From Atopsyche davidsoni (lineage: Eukaryota; Arthropoda; Insecta; Trichoptera; Hydrobiosidae): 64,000 bases of DNA. Both the position numbers and the translations under genes were made by a program. The stretch is taken from assembly GCA_022113835.1 (NCBI GenBank), contig JAILWY010000023.1:11840001-11904000 (forward strand), in the 5' to 3' direction. The notes beneath the pieces are model-generated. The model searched no databases. It was not told the origin of the DNA and was given only the letters and a program-made list of their open reading frames with translations. Positions 37,626 through 50,194 of this stretch are shown piece by piece. How positions within the stretch are numbered: position 1 is the first letter of the stretch; each line of letters begins with the position of its first letter.

Positions 37626-37815
37626 AGGCTGTGCCAAAATTAACGCAAGATTTGAATTTGTCGCCATTTTTGCAGTAAAGTTTTTGGAGTAAGTAAGGTT
37701 TTGGGAGTTTCATTATTGAACAATATTTCAAAAAAAATGAAAGCTTGGCAGCCCTTTAAAACTTTACTGCAAAAATGGCGACAAATTCAAATCTTGCGTT
37801 AATTTTGGGACACCT
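37626..37815. mobile_element. Palindromic MITE (mariner-like ends)
   Basis: The two ends of this 190-bp unit are near-perfect inverted repeats of about 55 bp. The left starts AGGCTGTGCCAAAATTAACG and the right complement starts AGGTGTCCCAAAATTAACGC, one base shorter. Only about 75 bp lies between the arms. No coding capacity. A TA duplication is not clear at the outer edges. The ends resemble mariner-derived MITEs. Confidence 0.8.
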
Positions 37816-38039
37816 TTATTAGTTCTTATCCGTAAATTTTAAGGGTTTAAAATAATCAGAATATATTTAATGAAGTGACTGATACATGGTTTCGATATAA
37901 TTTGATGGTTTTCAAGATATTTTTAATAAATTACATACAAGTTGGCGGTTATAAAAAAAAAATATGTTTATCGCAAATAATGAGTGCATTGTAATTCTGA
38001 TATCGAATTTGCCAAGAATTCAAGAAATTTTATTTAATT

Positions 38040-38445
38040 TTTAGCAACTGTTCTCAATCCAGGTCTCAGATGCACTAGCACAATCTAAAAAGCAAGCAAG
38101 CCCAAAGATCGAGGGATAACGAGACCGTTCCAACAATAAGGAAGACCGCCGTTGCCGCGAACACTTACCTGCTTGCTGAGAGGCACCGGGCGCTCCCCTG
38201 GTGTTATCTATGCAGATTGCTGTTCACGTGTTATAAATGCAAATTAGTAGTGCAGTCAGCCTCGTGGCCTGGCTTATAATGAAGTTGCATCGAGAGCCTG
38301 CAGCCCGTGATATACCGATTAGTAAAACTTTTTGTTCGTGGTTGATTGCAGAGCTTTTTGTTGCTCCTCACCTCGTTACCGAGCGCTTCATTAGTGCGTA
38401 TATATATTTTTTATTTTGTTTTAAAATATTTTTCTGCTTTTAAAT
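38040..38445. promoter_or_regulatory. GC-richer island
   Basis: GC-richest at 38110-38210. The 68-codon plus frame runs into an AT-rich hydrophobic tail and is unsupported. Confidence 0.2.
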
Positions 38446-38779
38446 AAAACCCACTTCAGTATGTGATTCTTAAATGTATCAAGATATTACAAAAAAAAAT
38501 TGCAATACAATAAATTAAGTGTTTTTTAGTGATAAGTGACATATTGGATTCCTTAATGTAAATATTTAGGGAGAGATGCAGTTATTATCCTTAGTTATTT
38601 TTATTTTACATTATGTTGCTGCAATTGATTTTAAATTTAATAAAAAAAAAACCAACCCAAACACTTTAATTCGTAACTATAAAAAAAACTTATATTGATA
38701 AAAGATAATATAAAACTGTCGTATTTCAATTAGTTCAAATGCAGTTTGCATGTAAATATTATTTGATTTCAGATAATCA

Positions 38780-38960
38780 TGCTTTCTATGGACGCAATAG
38801 CACCTGATTCCACTTCCATTTAGGTGTCATATCAATGTATCGACAAATAAGGTCTATGCGGCCATAAATTAAGCGAATAAGATCGCTTACCTGGAAAAGT
38901 AGTTCGACTTCTCGTCTCCTGAGGAGAGTCTTGGAATCTTGGTTAAAGCGTAAATAGTAG
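38780..38960. promoter_or_regulatory. Small island with minus-strand donor-like word
   Basis: CCAG|GTAAGC on the minus strand (near 38892) is a strong splice-donor match, and the frame before it is open for about 25 codons (for example DSKTLLRRREVELLFQ). No acceptor is evident. A chance donor is likely. Confidence 0.15.
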
Positions 38961-39419
38961 TAAATATTACCATAGATGCGGTTTGTAAGCTCCCTTTAAT
39001 GTGATACGATTTCTACAATAAATTATAACCTAATTATGAAGACCTACGATTTAAGTATGATCCTTAGCTGAAGTTGTCGTTCATTTATAAATACACACTA
39101 ATGATTTTCAATTTAAAAAAATAAAAGTCGAGAAAAATAACCTAATGGTTCATATTACATAGAATTTGAACAGCACTTTTAGTGATTTTTATTATACGCA
39201 ATACCTAAATATTGAGGTTCAATTTTAATTGACGGACCAAAAAAATCATTATAAAACACGTGTATTACAGAAACAAAAAAAATACCATTTAGTAAAGTTT
39301 TATGAATTTTCATATTTTATGAAAGTTTCATATTTTGATCGCATGTAAACTTCTTATTCATTAAAGTACTTGTCACGTGTTTATAGATCATAAACGTCTA
39401 TAACGTCGTAATTATAAAC

Positions 39420-39810
39420 TCGATTGAGTAATAAATCTGCGATAAGTCTAGATGGTACCGCAGATTCGATTCAGTTGTCATAAGGATCAGGCTCTCGTCT
39501 CTTCGCTTCGAGGGTACCAGAATTTCTCCGCCGCAATGCGGCCGCATCGTTTGAAGTGCTGGCGACGCGCTTCTCCGCGCTCGGTCAATTTGTATTCCGA
39601 TGTCGCTTTGCCTCGATTAATCTCTAGCCTAGGCGAGCAGAGGCCGGCCTGTCCGCGGCTGGAGGCTGCGACAGACAAGGTGGCGTCAGGCACTGTCAAG
39701 TGTCCCTGCCAGGGGAGAGGCACCGCTCTCGGCCACGGAGACCTCGGCCTTTCTCAATAATGAGAAATATCGCCAGCCTCGATCTACGCAGCTCGCTGAC
39801 TGATGCCGTA
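39420..39810. promoter_or_regulatory. GC-rich island
   Basis: Frames are open on both strands at once (39452-39760 plus, 39487-39723 minus), as expected of stop-poor GC-rich DNA. GGTACC occurs twice about 60 bp apart. A poly-T run near 39813-39827 follows. No domain seen in either frame. Confidence 0.2.
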
Positions 39811-39847
39811 CTGTTTTTTTTTTTTTTAAATTAAACATTTATTATAC

Positions 39848-39940
39848 CAATATTTTTGAGTGATTTTCCACATGTTCGTTTTTATTTGTGACCGGTTTCG
39901 CCAACCTTTCACGTTGGCACTATCAAACAGAGTGAGATTT
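39848..39940. repeat. Third copy of the hairpin repeat
   Basis: GTGATTTTCCACATG leads to GTGACCGGTTTCG, then GCCAAC (39900-39905), loop CTTTCAC and GTTGGC (39913-39918), a perfect 6-bp stem, then ATCAAACAGAGTGA. The family's end sequence (ACCAAGTACTCT...TGTCAAAAATATTG) recurs inverted at 40659-40690, so the full unit may extend about 850 bp from here. The part between shows no coding frame. Confidence 0.7.
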
Positions 39941-41156
39941 TATATAATAACTAGAAATGTAGCCCGTCACAGAATGACGTATTCAATAAATGACAATAAG
40001 ATGAATTGTTTTCATTTTGTACCATCAGTTGGATGAAGGTGCTAAGTTCTGTGATATATTTGGCCTTGAACTTTGAAGCAGCTGTCACATTTCGTGTCAC
40101 AATCAACGCATCACTTTCACTGCACTGTTCTTTATTTAATGCAGTCTTTATCACGTTCTTTTTGAATTACGTTTGCTGTGCGTAGACGGTGTTATTTTTT
40201 TTGGAGCCATTTTGAGTTATTAATGATGTGATTAATAATTTCTAATGTAATTTCGATGAAAAAATAAAGATGGTACTTGTGTCAAACTGACATAAACTGG
40301 AAATTTATAAGATGCATCGGAATTTGTTTTTTTTTGTAAAAGTTCTAAATTTGAAATTCTCGCGGTGAACAACAGAATCTTATAATTCGTACATATTGAA
40401 ACTCGTATATGATAATAATCAATTAGGTAAACAATTGTTAGAGGGAGAGGTTGTTGGAAAGAGAAAGAGTGATTGTCAGGTGGTAAAGGCTAAAGTGATT
40501 TTAATGTACCTGACATGTGGAGGATTCTATATAATTGGAAATTTTTGTGAACAAATGTTATTATATTAATGGGGTAATTATCTTAAGTAGTGGCTTTGAG
40601 GTGTAGCAGCAGTTATCCTGTGTTGGGGTTTGTCCTGTAGTGTGTTATATCTGTAAATCCACCAAGTACTCTCTGTCAAAAATATTGAATTTACTATACC
40701 ACTATGCTAATTAAAATACAAGTACCATAGATTTTTGATATATTTTCTTTAACATTGTATATTTTATTATTTCTGGTTGCTTTGAGTTGTTGAAAGCATA
40801 TACTGTTGTGAAAATTGCCAGGTTTTTCAGCGCGCTCCAATATGGCACTGTAATCTCGTTTATGGACCAGGAACCTGAAAAAATGCAGAGATCTGTAGCA
40901 ATTATTTATTATAAGTAAAAGTTTTTTTTAATTGTGAAATCAAATGTAGCGAGATTATTAACATCTTTGTGATTTATCAATCGTTCAACAGGTGGTTTAT
41001 CAAACAAGCTACGTTATTTGAGATAAACACCATTCCTCTTGATAACATTACTTTTTATAGGTTTATTATACATTAAATCTTCATATGATTTTTCACTATA
41101 CAACTATATTTTTTTAAAGAAGACATGTTTCCCTAAACTAATAAAGTTAAATAAGG
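39941..41156. other. AT-rich region between hairpin-repeat copies
   Basis: Includes a purine-rich GAGAGGTTGTTGGAAAGAG stretch near 40445 and the inverted family end at 40659-40690. No gene. The 67-codon minus frame at 39951-40154 may be part of the repeat unit but has no recognised domain. Confidence 0.4.
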
Positions 41157-41366
41157 TTAATATTTTAAATAAAATACTCGAGTGATTTTTCCACATGTTA
41201 ATTTTTATTGGTGACCGGTTTCGCCTACCTTTCACGTTAGCATTTTCAAACTGAGTGATAATGTGTCAACGTGAAAGGTTGACACATTATGACACGTTGA
41301 TCACTCAATAATTTTATTTAAAGTATTAAAATGGAATTCTACAAAGTACTCTTGGTCAAAAATACT
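41157..41366. repeat. Fourth copy of the hairpin repeat with extra 13-bp hairpin
   Basis: The family core GTGACCGGTTTCGCC at about 41211-41225 has a weaker stem here. It is followed by a perfect 13-bp hairpin: 41258-41270 pairs with 41278-41290 around loop GTGAAAG, the exact complement of the family's CTTTCAC loop. The right end (41300-41366) is the inverse of the left end of the first copy, so the unit folds back on itself. Confidence 0.7.
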
Positions 41367-41370
41367 AATT

Positions 41371-42595
41371 ATCTAAATAAGGTTAAATATATTTTTTTTA
41401 AATATTAAAGGTTTTTTAAATATTAATGTAGGCCATTCAGTAGTAGGAGTACAGTGTTATATAGCATTCAAAAGAGAAAGAAGTCAAACACCATTTTGGA
41501 TTTCCAAGAAAAACATTTTTATAAGTCCGTAGTAGCATCTTCTTTATTGATTTATGATATACCCAATCGTCTGTTTATTGAATTAATAATATGCATGGTA
41601 TGATTTATATTTTTATCATTATCTTTGTACCATAGGTTTATGTTTTTTTGTACATAAAACGTTGAAATTAATAATGATGGTAGGTATCGTAAAAAATAAA
41701 AAATACATTATTAAAAATAATTTATTTACAACCAAACAAAAATATCTATTAGCACAACATACAAAATATTATAATTGACACTACGGAATATTTTAATAAT
41801 TATAATAAAAGCTAACAGGTTTTATTTGATGTTCCATATTAATTGAGGCCTTTGGGTCTACTTTAGACAAGGAGTAACATATACGGCGTTCCTGTATGTT
41901 TATTTTAATTTCTATTTCTAAATATATCTAGAATCAATCAATGTTTGTTAAATGTTGAAATCGTCTATTAAATACCCCATATGTAACCAGATATACAGGG
42001 TTCGAGTTTTTATCGGCTTGTTTTAATATATTGGGTACGTATGAAATGACGAGATTTTTTTTAACTGAATACACGTCAGATACGAGCCTTTACCTATTGG
42101 GAGGATACCGTATCCTTGTGACTTCGACCTATTATCTACTTACGTGCATGTTTACTTTACTTTATTTGTATTCAGACATATTTAATGTTTTTAAAATTGT
42201 TTTAAATAACCAAAACGCAAACTGCTAGTTATCTAGGGATTATCGAATGTTTTCTAGATTCCTAACAAATACTCAGACATGTGTTTCTGAAGAAGTTCGT
42301 GTGAGTATTCAATACAATTTGAGTGTTGCAAATCATCAGCAAATTAACTTTATAAAATCAATAGTATAAAAAAAATATTGTTTGTCTGATTTGTAAATTG
42401 GTTCTTTATTAATCATATATGAAATCAGATTTTATGAAACCAGATTATTTTTATATATATGCATTAATGATCGGTTCGTCTAGACAGGTAGGCGTGATGA
42501 AATGAAAAGGTTACGGCATATCATTTTTAATAATAATAAAGGAAGTTGCTATGGCCTAACAAAGTGTTTTTATACAAGTGTACAATTCATTTTCA
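41371..42595. other. AT-rich spacer
   Basis: No supported gene. The frame at 42031-42228 is hydrophobic and Tyr/Leu-rich, probably by composition. Confidence 0.55.
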
Positions 42596-42599
42596 TTCC

Positions 42600-42900
42600 A
42601 GCATTGCTTCACGGACGGATACCGTAGCCAATGTAATTGCGATCGAAAGTTACGATAATTCTTCAAACCGAATTGATATCATCTCAATCCTAATAAAGTA
42701 ACGGAAAAAAAACTCATAAAATTCAATCATACGCAAATAAAGATCTCTGAGCTGTTAATGTACCGCAGGCAGGGTCGACGAAACTATTACATATATGTAT
42801 GCAAGGTGTGCAAAGGTGCCGCGACAGGGGTGTTGTGGGTCCAAATATTACAAGTGATCAAAGCAGGGCATCAAGAATATACAAACTTTACGGTACATGC
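42600..42900. promoter_or_regulatory. GC-richer island
   Basis: GC-richest at 42765-42845, with GGTGTGCAAAGGTGCCGCG. No frame. Confidence 0.15.
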
Positions 42901-43624
42901 CTTGTAAATACTTTACGTGATGATCTAGCTTACTAATTTTACCTTTAATTAATAAAAAATCTGGTTTAATTTCACCTACACAAATGGCACAAAATAGAGT
43001 TATATTTAATCAGCAAACTTGCTTACATTTTCATTCAAAATATTCAATGATAACTTTATGTAACTATGTTAGAACTTTGTGTTAAATGCTGGATTCAAAT
43101 TGCGTAATTTTTTTTTAAAAGTTAACTATATAAGTAAACCTATAAAGATAAATTAGTACCATATAGTTTCGGCAGAATTCATTAATTATTTTTGTAGTCA
43201 ACGCATGCAAAAAAAGGTTTTTCTTTTCTTTCTTTTGTATTTGGGTTTGTGGCGGAACAAGAAATAATTTTTTTTTATAAAAAAACTTTTTTTTTGCAAT
43301 AATGGTTTTTTACACATAACGAAAATAGAGAAACCCACGTACGCTACCACCTAAACCACATCTTGCAAGTCTCACAATCTGCGCGTAGGATCAGGGAATA
43401 ACCACATACTTAATAGTAAGCATAGGTTTAACTTACTTAGCGTTGTTTACTTAGTCAAAATCATAAAAAAAACACTCATAATAAAAAGACGCTATTGGCT
43501 GATTGCAAATCGGTCGCAAGTTGTGTCGCTGCGTTTGTAGAGGACTCATAGAGTTTTGGGATTTTTTTTTGTTTTTTGGTATATATAGGAATATTTTTTT
43601 ATAATTTTTCTGTCTCATAACTTA

Positions 43625-43880
43625 GCAGTATGCCCCTAGGGAGCCCCTAGGGAGCCCCGAGGGTCTCAGCCAGCGGCAGCCCTGGCCACGGGCGTCCGTC
43701 ATGCCGGGGGCCGCGTGGATCGCTGTTATTGAAGGCCTAATGAGGAGTGTGCGCGCATGGGCCGCCGGGCAGCCAATGATACAACAGTTTCTATACGAAT
43801 GCTTCATTTTATTGGTTTAATTGGCTCCGTGCGGCCCAATTAGAGTGTGCGTAAAGACGAATAAAGAGCTCATTTAAATT
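43625..43880. promoter_or_regulatory. GC-rich island starting with an 11-bp tandem repeat
   Basis: GCCCCTAGGGA repeats from 43632 to 43663 (2.9 copies, the last with one change). The 61-codon minus frame over the island has no recognised domain. AT-rich, low-complexity T-runs precede it (43200-43600). Confidence 0.3.
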
Positions 43881-44924
43881 GTTCCGCTTTGATGCGAGGT
43901 TCATAAAAACTGGATTAAAATTGTTAGGTCGATATTTTAAAATGGATTCCTATGACTTGACAATGTATACAGGGTTCTCCGAGCTTTCTTATGTAACTTT
44001 TAAGTTTTTTTTTACGGTTGTATTAAAAATGTATTTATTATGTTTTATATACAAAATTGATACTCCTATTCAAAATAAAGTTAAAAAAAATACTGAAAAT
44101 TCTTAAAAATCTGTTCCGTACGTTTTGTGACTATTAATTTTCAATATGCTTTTTTTTGTTTGCTTCAAAATATTTTGACTAGTGTCTTTTTTATCTATGT
44201 TTAAAAAGGTAATACCACTTTATTAAAAAAACAAATATTAAATTCTGCATATATAATTTTTATCATTCCACTGATGTCCACATGAAGGGCACAAAGCGGA
44301 ATGGATTTAAAAAATGAAAATCTTTACGTTAAAAAGTAAGTCAAAAAATATTGTTTAAAAAACAGGTGTTTAAATGTAAACCAAAATGATACACTCTGTA
44401 TATTTAATATCAAGGTTGAAAATAGTTAATAGCTGCGTTGTCGAGCTATTCAAAGGTAAAGCAACACAAATAGCAGAGCTCATACCGTACTCGAAATTTT
44501 GATAGTCCATACATTATTAACATAATTGCGTCACATATAAAATATTTGATATGAATGATCAACGTTTTTGAATGCATTATATAAAAAAAAACTATCTTTA
44601 ATTTAATTTTAAAGAATAAAATTTTATCGATTCCACTAAAAATGTAAATCCAGCTAATTGCAATAGCTAATCAATATTTAAATCGCAGGCAGATAACAAA
44701 CTTCGTGTAGAGTTAAAACAACGCAAAAGAGATAATATTTCGTAAACAATTTAAATCTTCAAAATAATGATTATTACCCAAACTGTATATAGTCCAGAAA
44801 AGCAGCGGTGATCCGGTTAATAATGAAGGAAATCTAATTTCGAAATCGTCATGAAAAATAAGTACCCCATTAAATCTAATGTCAACACGGATAAAACCCG
44901 AAATATCTCCGATTTGCTGATAAA
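43881..44924. other. AT-rich spacer
   Basis: The frame at 43879-44106 is AT-driven. No repeat or gene supported. Confidence 0.55.
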
Positions 44925-45285
44925 TCCGTTCACTAAAGGTTGATATAACCATTCCCGACTCCAAATGGAGACCGGCCGGCGGATCCAACATCGTAACTTT
45001 AGATTAATTGATTTTTTAATGTAGATTTCTGTAGAGAATTTCAAAATGTCACCTCTAATGAAACAACCGCCGGTGAATGGATAAATCTGCCCGCGATACA
45101 ATCGCCCACCTTCCGATGTTAATTATTTCTAATGTCGGTAGTTCCAGTAAGAACCTTTCCTCTGGATTTCGGCCGATCGGCTCGGTGAGCATTCGGAGCT
45201 GCTCGAGCTGGAGGCTTGAGAGCCGAGAGGAGACTTATGGCTCGAGAAATAATCTTAGAAAATTACTCGCATAAATTATCAAATG
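44925..45285. promoter_or_regulatory. GC-richer island
   Basis: GC-richest at 45160-45250, with GAGCTGCTCGAGCTGG. GGATAAATC-type words (45080-45088) recall the GATAAATCA words in other islands. Frames on both strands overlap and lack domains. Confidence 0.2.
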
Positions 45286-46124
45286 ATGCCCACATCATGT
45301 CGACATTTTAATGAAGTAACTTCATAGATAAAATACAATCTATACATTAAGCACTACGTTGTTCAAAATACTGATATTTACCAATATTTATTGCTTACAT
45401 AATTGGCTTGAAAATGAATTGCTCAAAGCATTGAATGCGTTTATTGATAATCTTGTACTGGTGTATTCATATTTATTCCTCAAAAAATACGTGTGAAACC
45501 TTAAGGTTATTGACTGAATAGTAAAAATACACATTTATCTTGAATTTATGTATGTTTTGACACATATTTTACGGTAATTTTTTTCAGTTTTGAATATTTT
45601 AAATCACTTAGCTATTCAAATAACCTGTGAATTTAAATTCTTTTGGTTGAAGTGAAATAAAATAAAGTTATTCTTCTCAATTGTTATATTTAATTCGTAT
45701 CAGGAAAAAAGCAGTAACATCTCCACAACTAGGAAACGTATTTAAATGGCTTGTATATATTTAATATGCCGTCTTTTGATAGCTACCGAAATGGTACCAA
45801 ATATACTACCCCAAAACTTCTGATAGCGGGTTGCCACTACAGCAAATATACTCTACATTATATACCAATACTATATTTCTTTTCATATAAATATAATAGT
45901 TTAGACTTTAGACCAATACAATATACTTTTTATGTAAAACAATAATAACTAGACTTAGACAAAGAGCGCTATTATAATTAAATTAAAGCATTTTCGCAAA
46001 GCGAGCAGTAATCTCATGCTATTAGTTATGAGTGACTATTATTTTTTTATACTTCTACTTTTAAGAAAAAATATTTCTCTTTTTCAATTATGTCTCTGAA
46101 CATTATGACCTCTAAACATCTGGC

Positions 46125-46445
46125 ATAAAGCTATGCTAACAGCATGCTTTTTATATCCCGCATATCTACGCTACGCGCTATCGTAGTAATATAGTAATGT
46201 CGCAGTAAGTCAGAGCAACTCTCATCACCGGGGCATCAACAGTTTGGGGAGCACCGTTCTTATAGTCACGGAATCTCCGACCAGTGAACAAGGCGATATT
46301 AAATGCTAAGTGTCTATTGTCGGGTAAGAAGCTCGGTCTCGTGGGTTCATAATGACGTGCCGCTCCATGTGCACGAGGCGCTCAATGACTCAATAGGCCC
46401 TGGAAGGCTCTGGTTTCAGCCATACTGGCGAAACACTAGCAATGG
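46125..46445. promoter_or_regulatory. GC-richer island followed by a TA microsatellite
   Basis: No frame longer than 60 codons. A TA run at about 46450-46464 marks its right edge. Confidence 0.2.
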
Positions 46446-46739
46446 GCTTTATATATATATATATCATTAATTAACATTAAAAAAATTCAGGAGATCTTCA
46501 GATTCTGATTGCGTGTATATAAAAAGAATGTCGTGGTCCAAATTATTTTTTTTGACATATCTCTACAATAAATGTTTTATTTAATTTAATATATCAAATA
46601 TTGAATAACCTCAAAAAAAAAAATTGCTATTAAGATTTTTTTCAGTTGTTTATTTTTATTTATTATATATTTTGATATTTGATGATAAAAAAATAATATT
46701 TTAAGTACTAAATTGTTATATTAGATAATAAATTTTTGC

Positions 46740-47270
46740 ACCGTGAAGCAAGGGACACACGATGGGATGCATGACATTGTTCCGGCAACAATTACGCTTT
46801 TTTGGAATTTCAATGAAAAAATTTCGAGCGGACGTATTGTCACGAGCTGCCGTCGGTCCTGGAGCGGCCGCCGCCATACTTTACGGGCCGGGACCTACCT
46901 ACAGGGTGGTACGAAAATAAATAAAATGCCTTTCTTTTATTCAGCGGCAATTTGCGTGACGCGCGGGATTTATGGGTGTTTATCTTCGCAAATCATTTAC
47001 TCGCTCCGCCCGCGAAGACGGAACGGTAACATTTTCCGTAATTAACGTCGTGTCGGGGGCCGTTTTGTTGGGAATTTGGGAAACGGTTACGTTAATCGGA
47101 TAAGTGAAGGCAATTTGGATAATTAAAAGGATAACTGGCGAATTTGTCACGCGGCATTCGGCCACACGAATGAAGATTTAAGATGATGTCGCCTGCGCAA
47201 AGAACTTTATTTAAATTCCGTGGCGCATTACGGAGGCTCGAGAGCTTTGCATACTGAAAAAAAGCACAGT
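46740..47270. promoter_or_regulatory. Large island with TTTATGG
   Basis: TTTATGGG at 46969-46976 is a posterior-Hox-type word. GC-rich segments alternate with ATTAA-type words throughout. Frames on both strands (46743-47045 plus, 46980-47289 minus) overlap and have no domains. Its length makes it a strong conserved-element candidate. Confidence 0.25.
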
Positions 47271-48414
47271 GGTATGAGAGTTTATACAAGTATTATTAAA
47301 CAATGCGTGTAAATAACAGTGAATCAAGAATGTTTGTGTTAAAGAGGCTTGAATGAAATACAAATTTTATATGTAATATAATATATATTAAAAAAATATT
47401 ATTCAACCAAAAAAACTTTTTGCCGCAAAAATGGGCGTCAAAAGTTTTATTTGATTTCTTGCACATTTCATGTATAATGTCAAGTAGTTTATCAAATATT
47501 TCGCAAAAAAAATAAGGCGTCGAAAGTTTTTGGAGAAAATTCAGCACAACAGGTTCATGATTGCAGCTGAATGTAGCTGCTAATTTCACCAACAAAAAAG
47601 AATATAGCTTTTTCTTTCATCACTAATATATACAGGTTTTATGAAGAAGCAGTAAGAAAGTTTACACGAAAGTTCGTGTAGCTTTTAGTGTTTAACATGG
47701 CAATTGCTACGGCTAAGTACAATAAATGAACTTCAGTGCGTATTATAATAGACGCGAATTTAATGAAAGTATGGAAGTTACGTAAAGTTTACAGATTGGT
47801 GGTTTTTGGTTCCCACGCATGAAAAGTCCTGGTTAACCTCGGGGTTGCATGTTTCACATATCGGTAATACGTATTTTTTTGTCCTTTTCATTTATTAATA
47901 TTTTTTTGTTTATAATAAAAAAAAATTCCCTGAAAGCTCAGCAAGTATACAATAACCATTACTATTATTGATTTTCTGTTAAAATTGTTAGCTGTTGAAA
48001 CAATTGAAATTTTTTCCCAAGAGAACCACTTTTGTTAAATCATTAAATAATTATTATAAATAGTAAACCGCAAATAAAAGGCAACTTATTGTATTTATTT
48101 CACCTCAAGTATTTTATATTTGAAATTTTTCTCAAATCGGGATAAATACTGTTAAGGTCTTGTCTTGATATCAATATTACTATAAACAACGAGAAATATC
48201 AGTACTCATAGAAAAGTTTAGATCAATAATTAATAACTGTGTAAATAATTTTTTTTAACAAAAAAGTCATGTCTTGTTCTGGATATTAAATAATATGTAT
48301 TTTTTTAATTGTCATGTCGATCTCAAAAACATTTAATTTTCACAAGTTAAGACACTTCAACTCTACCTACTAGCATCAGTATTGTATCACACAATATAAT
48401 TTAAATCAACGTGC
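47271..48414. other. AT-rich spacer
   Basis: The 99-codon minus frame at 47296-47595 is Phe/Ile/Asn-rich without a motif that I recognise. Otherwise nothing. Confidence 0.5.
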
Positions 48415-48900
48415 ATTCCACCGCCCGTGAAACAACTTAAAACTTTAATATTGTCGTAAAATAAACAATGCCTGGCATCGCGATAAGTTCAATTACTATA
48501 AAAATCACGAGGGAAGTGATTCCAGCGGCGGCACTAAAATAAATTCATGCTACAATAAAAAAAGATAAACCGGAGAATAACGCCCGCCAACCGGTGCGGA
48601 ATAATTCCGAACGAACTAAAATCCCATCAGTTGTGGTTACTTCCTGCGCTATAAATATGAAACTTTCGCCGAACGCTGATTCCTTTATTGGCAGGGTTTT
48701 CACCATAACTATAAATACTCATATTCCCGACGGCCTGTTATCCTCTGCCGAAGTAAATTTGGGCTCTTGGCATGCATTTGTAACTGAACTGTATTATGTC
48801 ATGCTTTATTCTCTTTATGATCCAGATAAGACTGTGGCATTCAAAGAAGTGCACGAATTTCATTTGTATCCCTCCGTAATAAATGTTTGCATGGACTGAG
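48415..48900. promoter_or_regulatory. Moderate island
   Basis: The 101-codon plus frame (48594-48899) is among the longer ones (for example DGLLSSAEVNLGSWHAFVTE) and runs through the GC-richer part, but I recognise no family in it and see no splice sites that would set its limits. Confidence 0.2.
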
Positions 48901-49874
48901 TCATTTTTATTCATAAAAAAGATCATCTCAATATTTCTTGTGCAGTTATAAGAAGATTTGGTAGATCAGATTTTGGTTTATTATTATTGTTGTGTACCAT
49001 ATACGTGAGACACAATATTTTAGCTGAACGATAAATCTTGATCCCTCACTCGAGAATAATCGGAATTGCATTTGGAAAGAGTAAACCTGTACAGAAATAT
49101 ACATTATGTTTATCGTAAAATATTTTTTACTATTGGTAGAATTTCGTTTGAAGCAGTCTTTTTTAAAAACTAGACAATCTCTCAATTAGTGTATTGGTCT
49201 TTTAGTTCAGCAATATATTTCAATTGTGAGCGGAATACGATTAATTAAAGACGAAAACCTTTCATGACAAAACGCAATAGAATTACTTATTAAAAAGAAG
49301 CAGTATTATAAATTATCTTCGATTAAGCTGAAATCCGTATTACTTACTTTTTTGACTTAAAATACTTATTACAATTTTTAAGTTTGATTACATAATTAAA
49401 TATGGTTTTGAATTAAGTAATTTATTTAATATTCATATAACGTAATAAAAACTAACAGCTTTAAATAAAATTATTAATATTTGTCGTTAAAATTACGCTT
49501 GAAAAATTATCTAGTTTTATTTTTGTCGATATTATATAGCAAATTGAAAACGCGACCTTCAGTAATTCAACATAATAAACGTTTTGATCGAATAATTCAC
49601 GTCAAATGACGTTTGAAGATTTTAAAATAATTAAAAATCTCGATACAATTTATAAAGTAACATTTAAAAATTTCTATAGTGATGCATTTGATGACGGTGT
49701 ATTGGGTCGAAACTAATAATGCAAATAATTTTAATAAACTCAAAATGAAGACAAAATACAACGGTACTGTTATCATTATAATAATGGATCTTCACGAAGC
49801 AAACGCCTTGTCCCTCAACAAGATTTCTATAGTATGTTTTACATAAATTAATTAAAAGGTTTTTTTTAATAATA
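48901..49874. other. AT-rich spacer
   Basis: No supported feature. Confidence 0.6.
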
Positions 49875-50190
49875 CGCGATGATATCCATTCCTGTAAACT
49901 CATTCGAGAAGCATAAGCACGAGCACCTTACGCGAAAGCCGGATTTGGCTTTATCTGTCCGCCGAGGTGTGCGCATAAAGCTTCCGGCGTGTGCGCGCGC
50001 CGCCATAAAGCACCCCCGCGCCTTCATAACTTCCGCGGCCTCGCCCGGGGCTGCGCCTTCTCCGCCCCCTCGGGCCTCTGCGCCCCCCTCGCGCCTCCCG
50101 GCTGCCGACACTTTGTATACTGAAAGTACTGTTATCGAGACACTCCAGACTATACTACCTTTTTTCGCCTGTCTGCTTCAATGCTGAGTG
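49875..50190. promoter_or_regulatory. Very GC-rich, CpG-dense island
   Basis: The core (about 49970-50110) is almost pure G/C with many CpG. It is punctuated by CGCATAAAGC, GCCATAAAGC and TTCATAAC, CATAAA-type words that posterior Hox/caudal proteins favour. Long frames are open on both strands, reflecting lack of stops. The word GCATAAAGCTTYCGG recurs in the island at 51675. AAGATGGCG lies near 50192-50200. Confidence 0.35.
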
Positions 50191-50194
50191 AAGA

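Noticed and set aside
39452..39760. 102-codon plus frame as a gene
   Set aside because: The minus strand is equally open over the same bases and neither peptide shows a domain, as expected of stop-poor GC-rich DNA.
47296..47595. 99-codon minus frame as a membrane protein
   Set aside because: The hydrophobic Phe/Ile/Leu content follows from AT-rich DNA, and no promoter, splice site or family motif supports it.
49866..50187. Ala/Pro/Arg-rich ORFs on both strands of the CpG-dense island
   Set aside because: Both strands are open at once and the composition reflects the G/C bias, not a protein.
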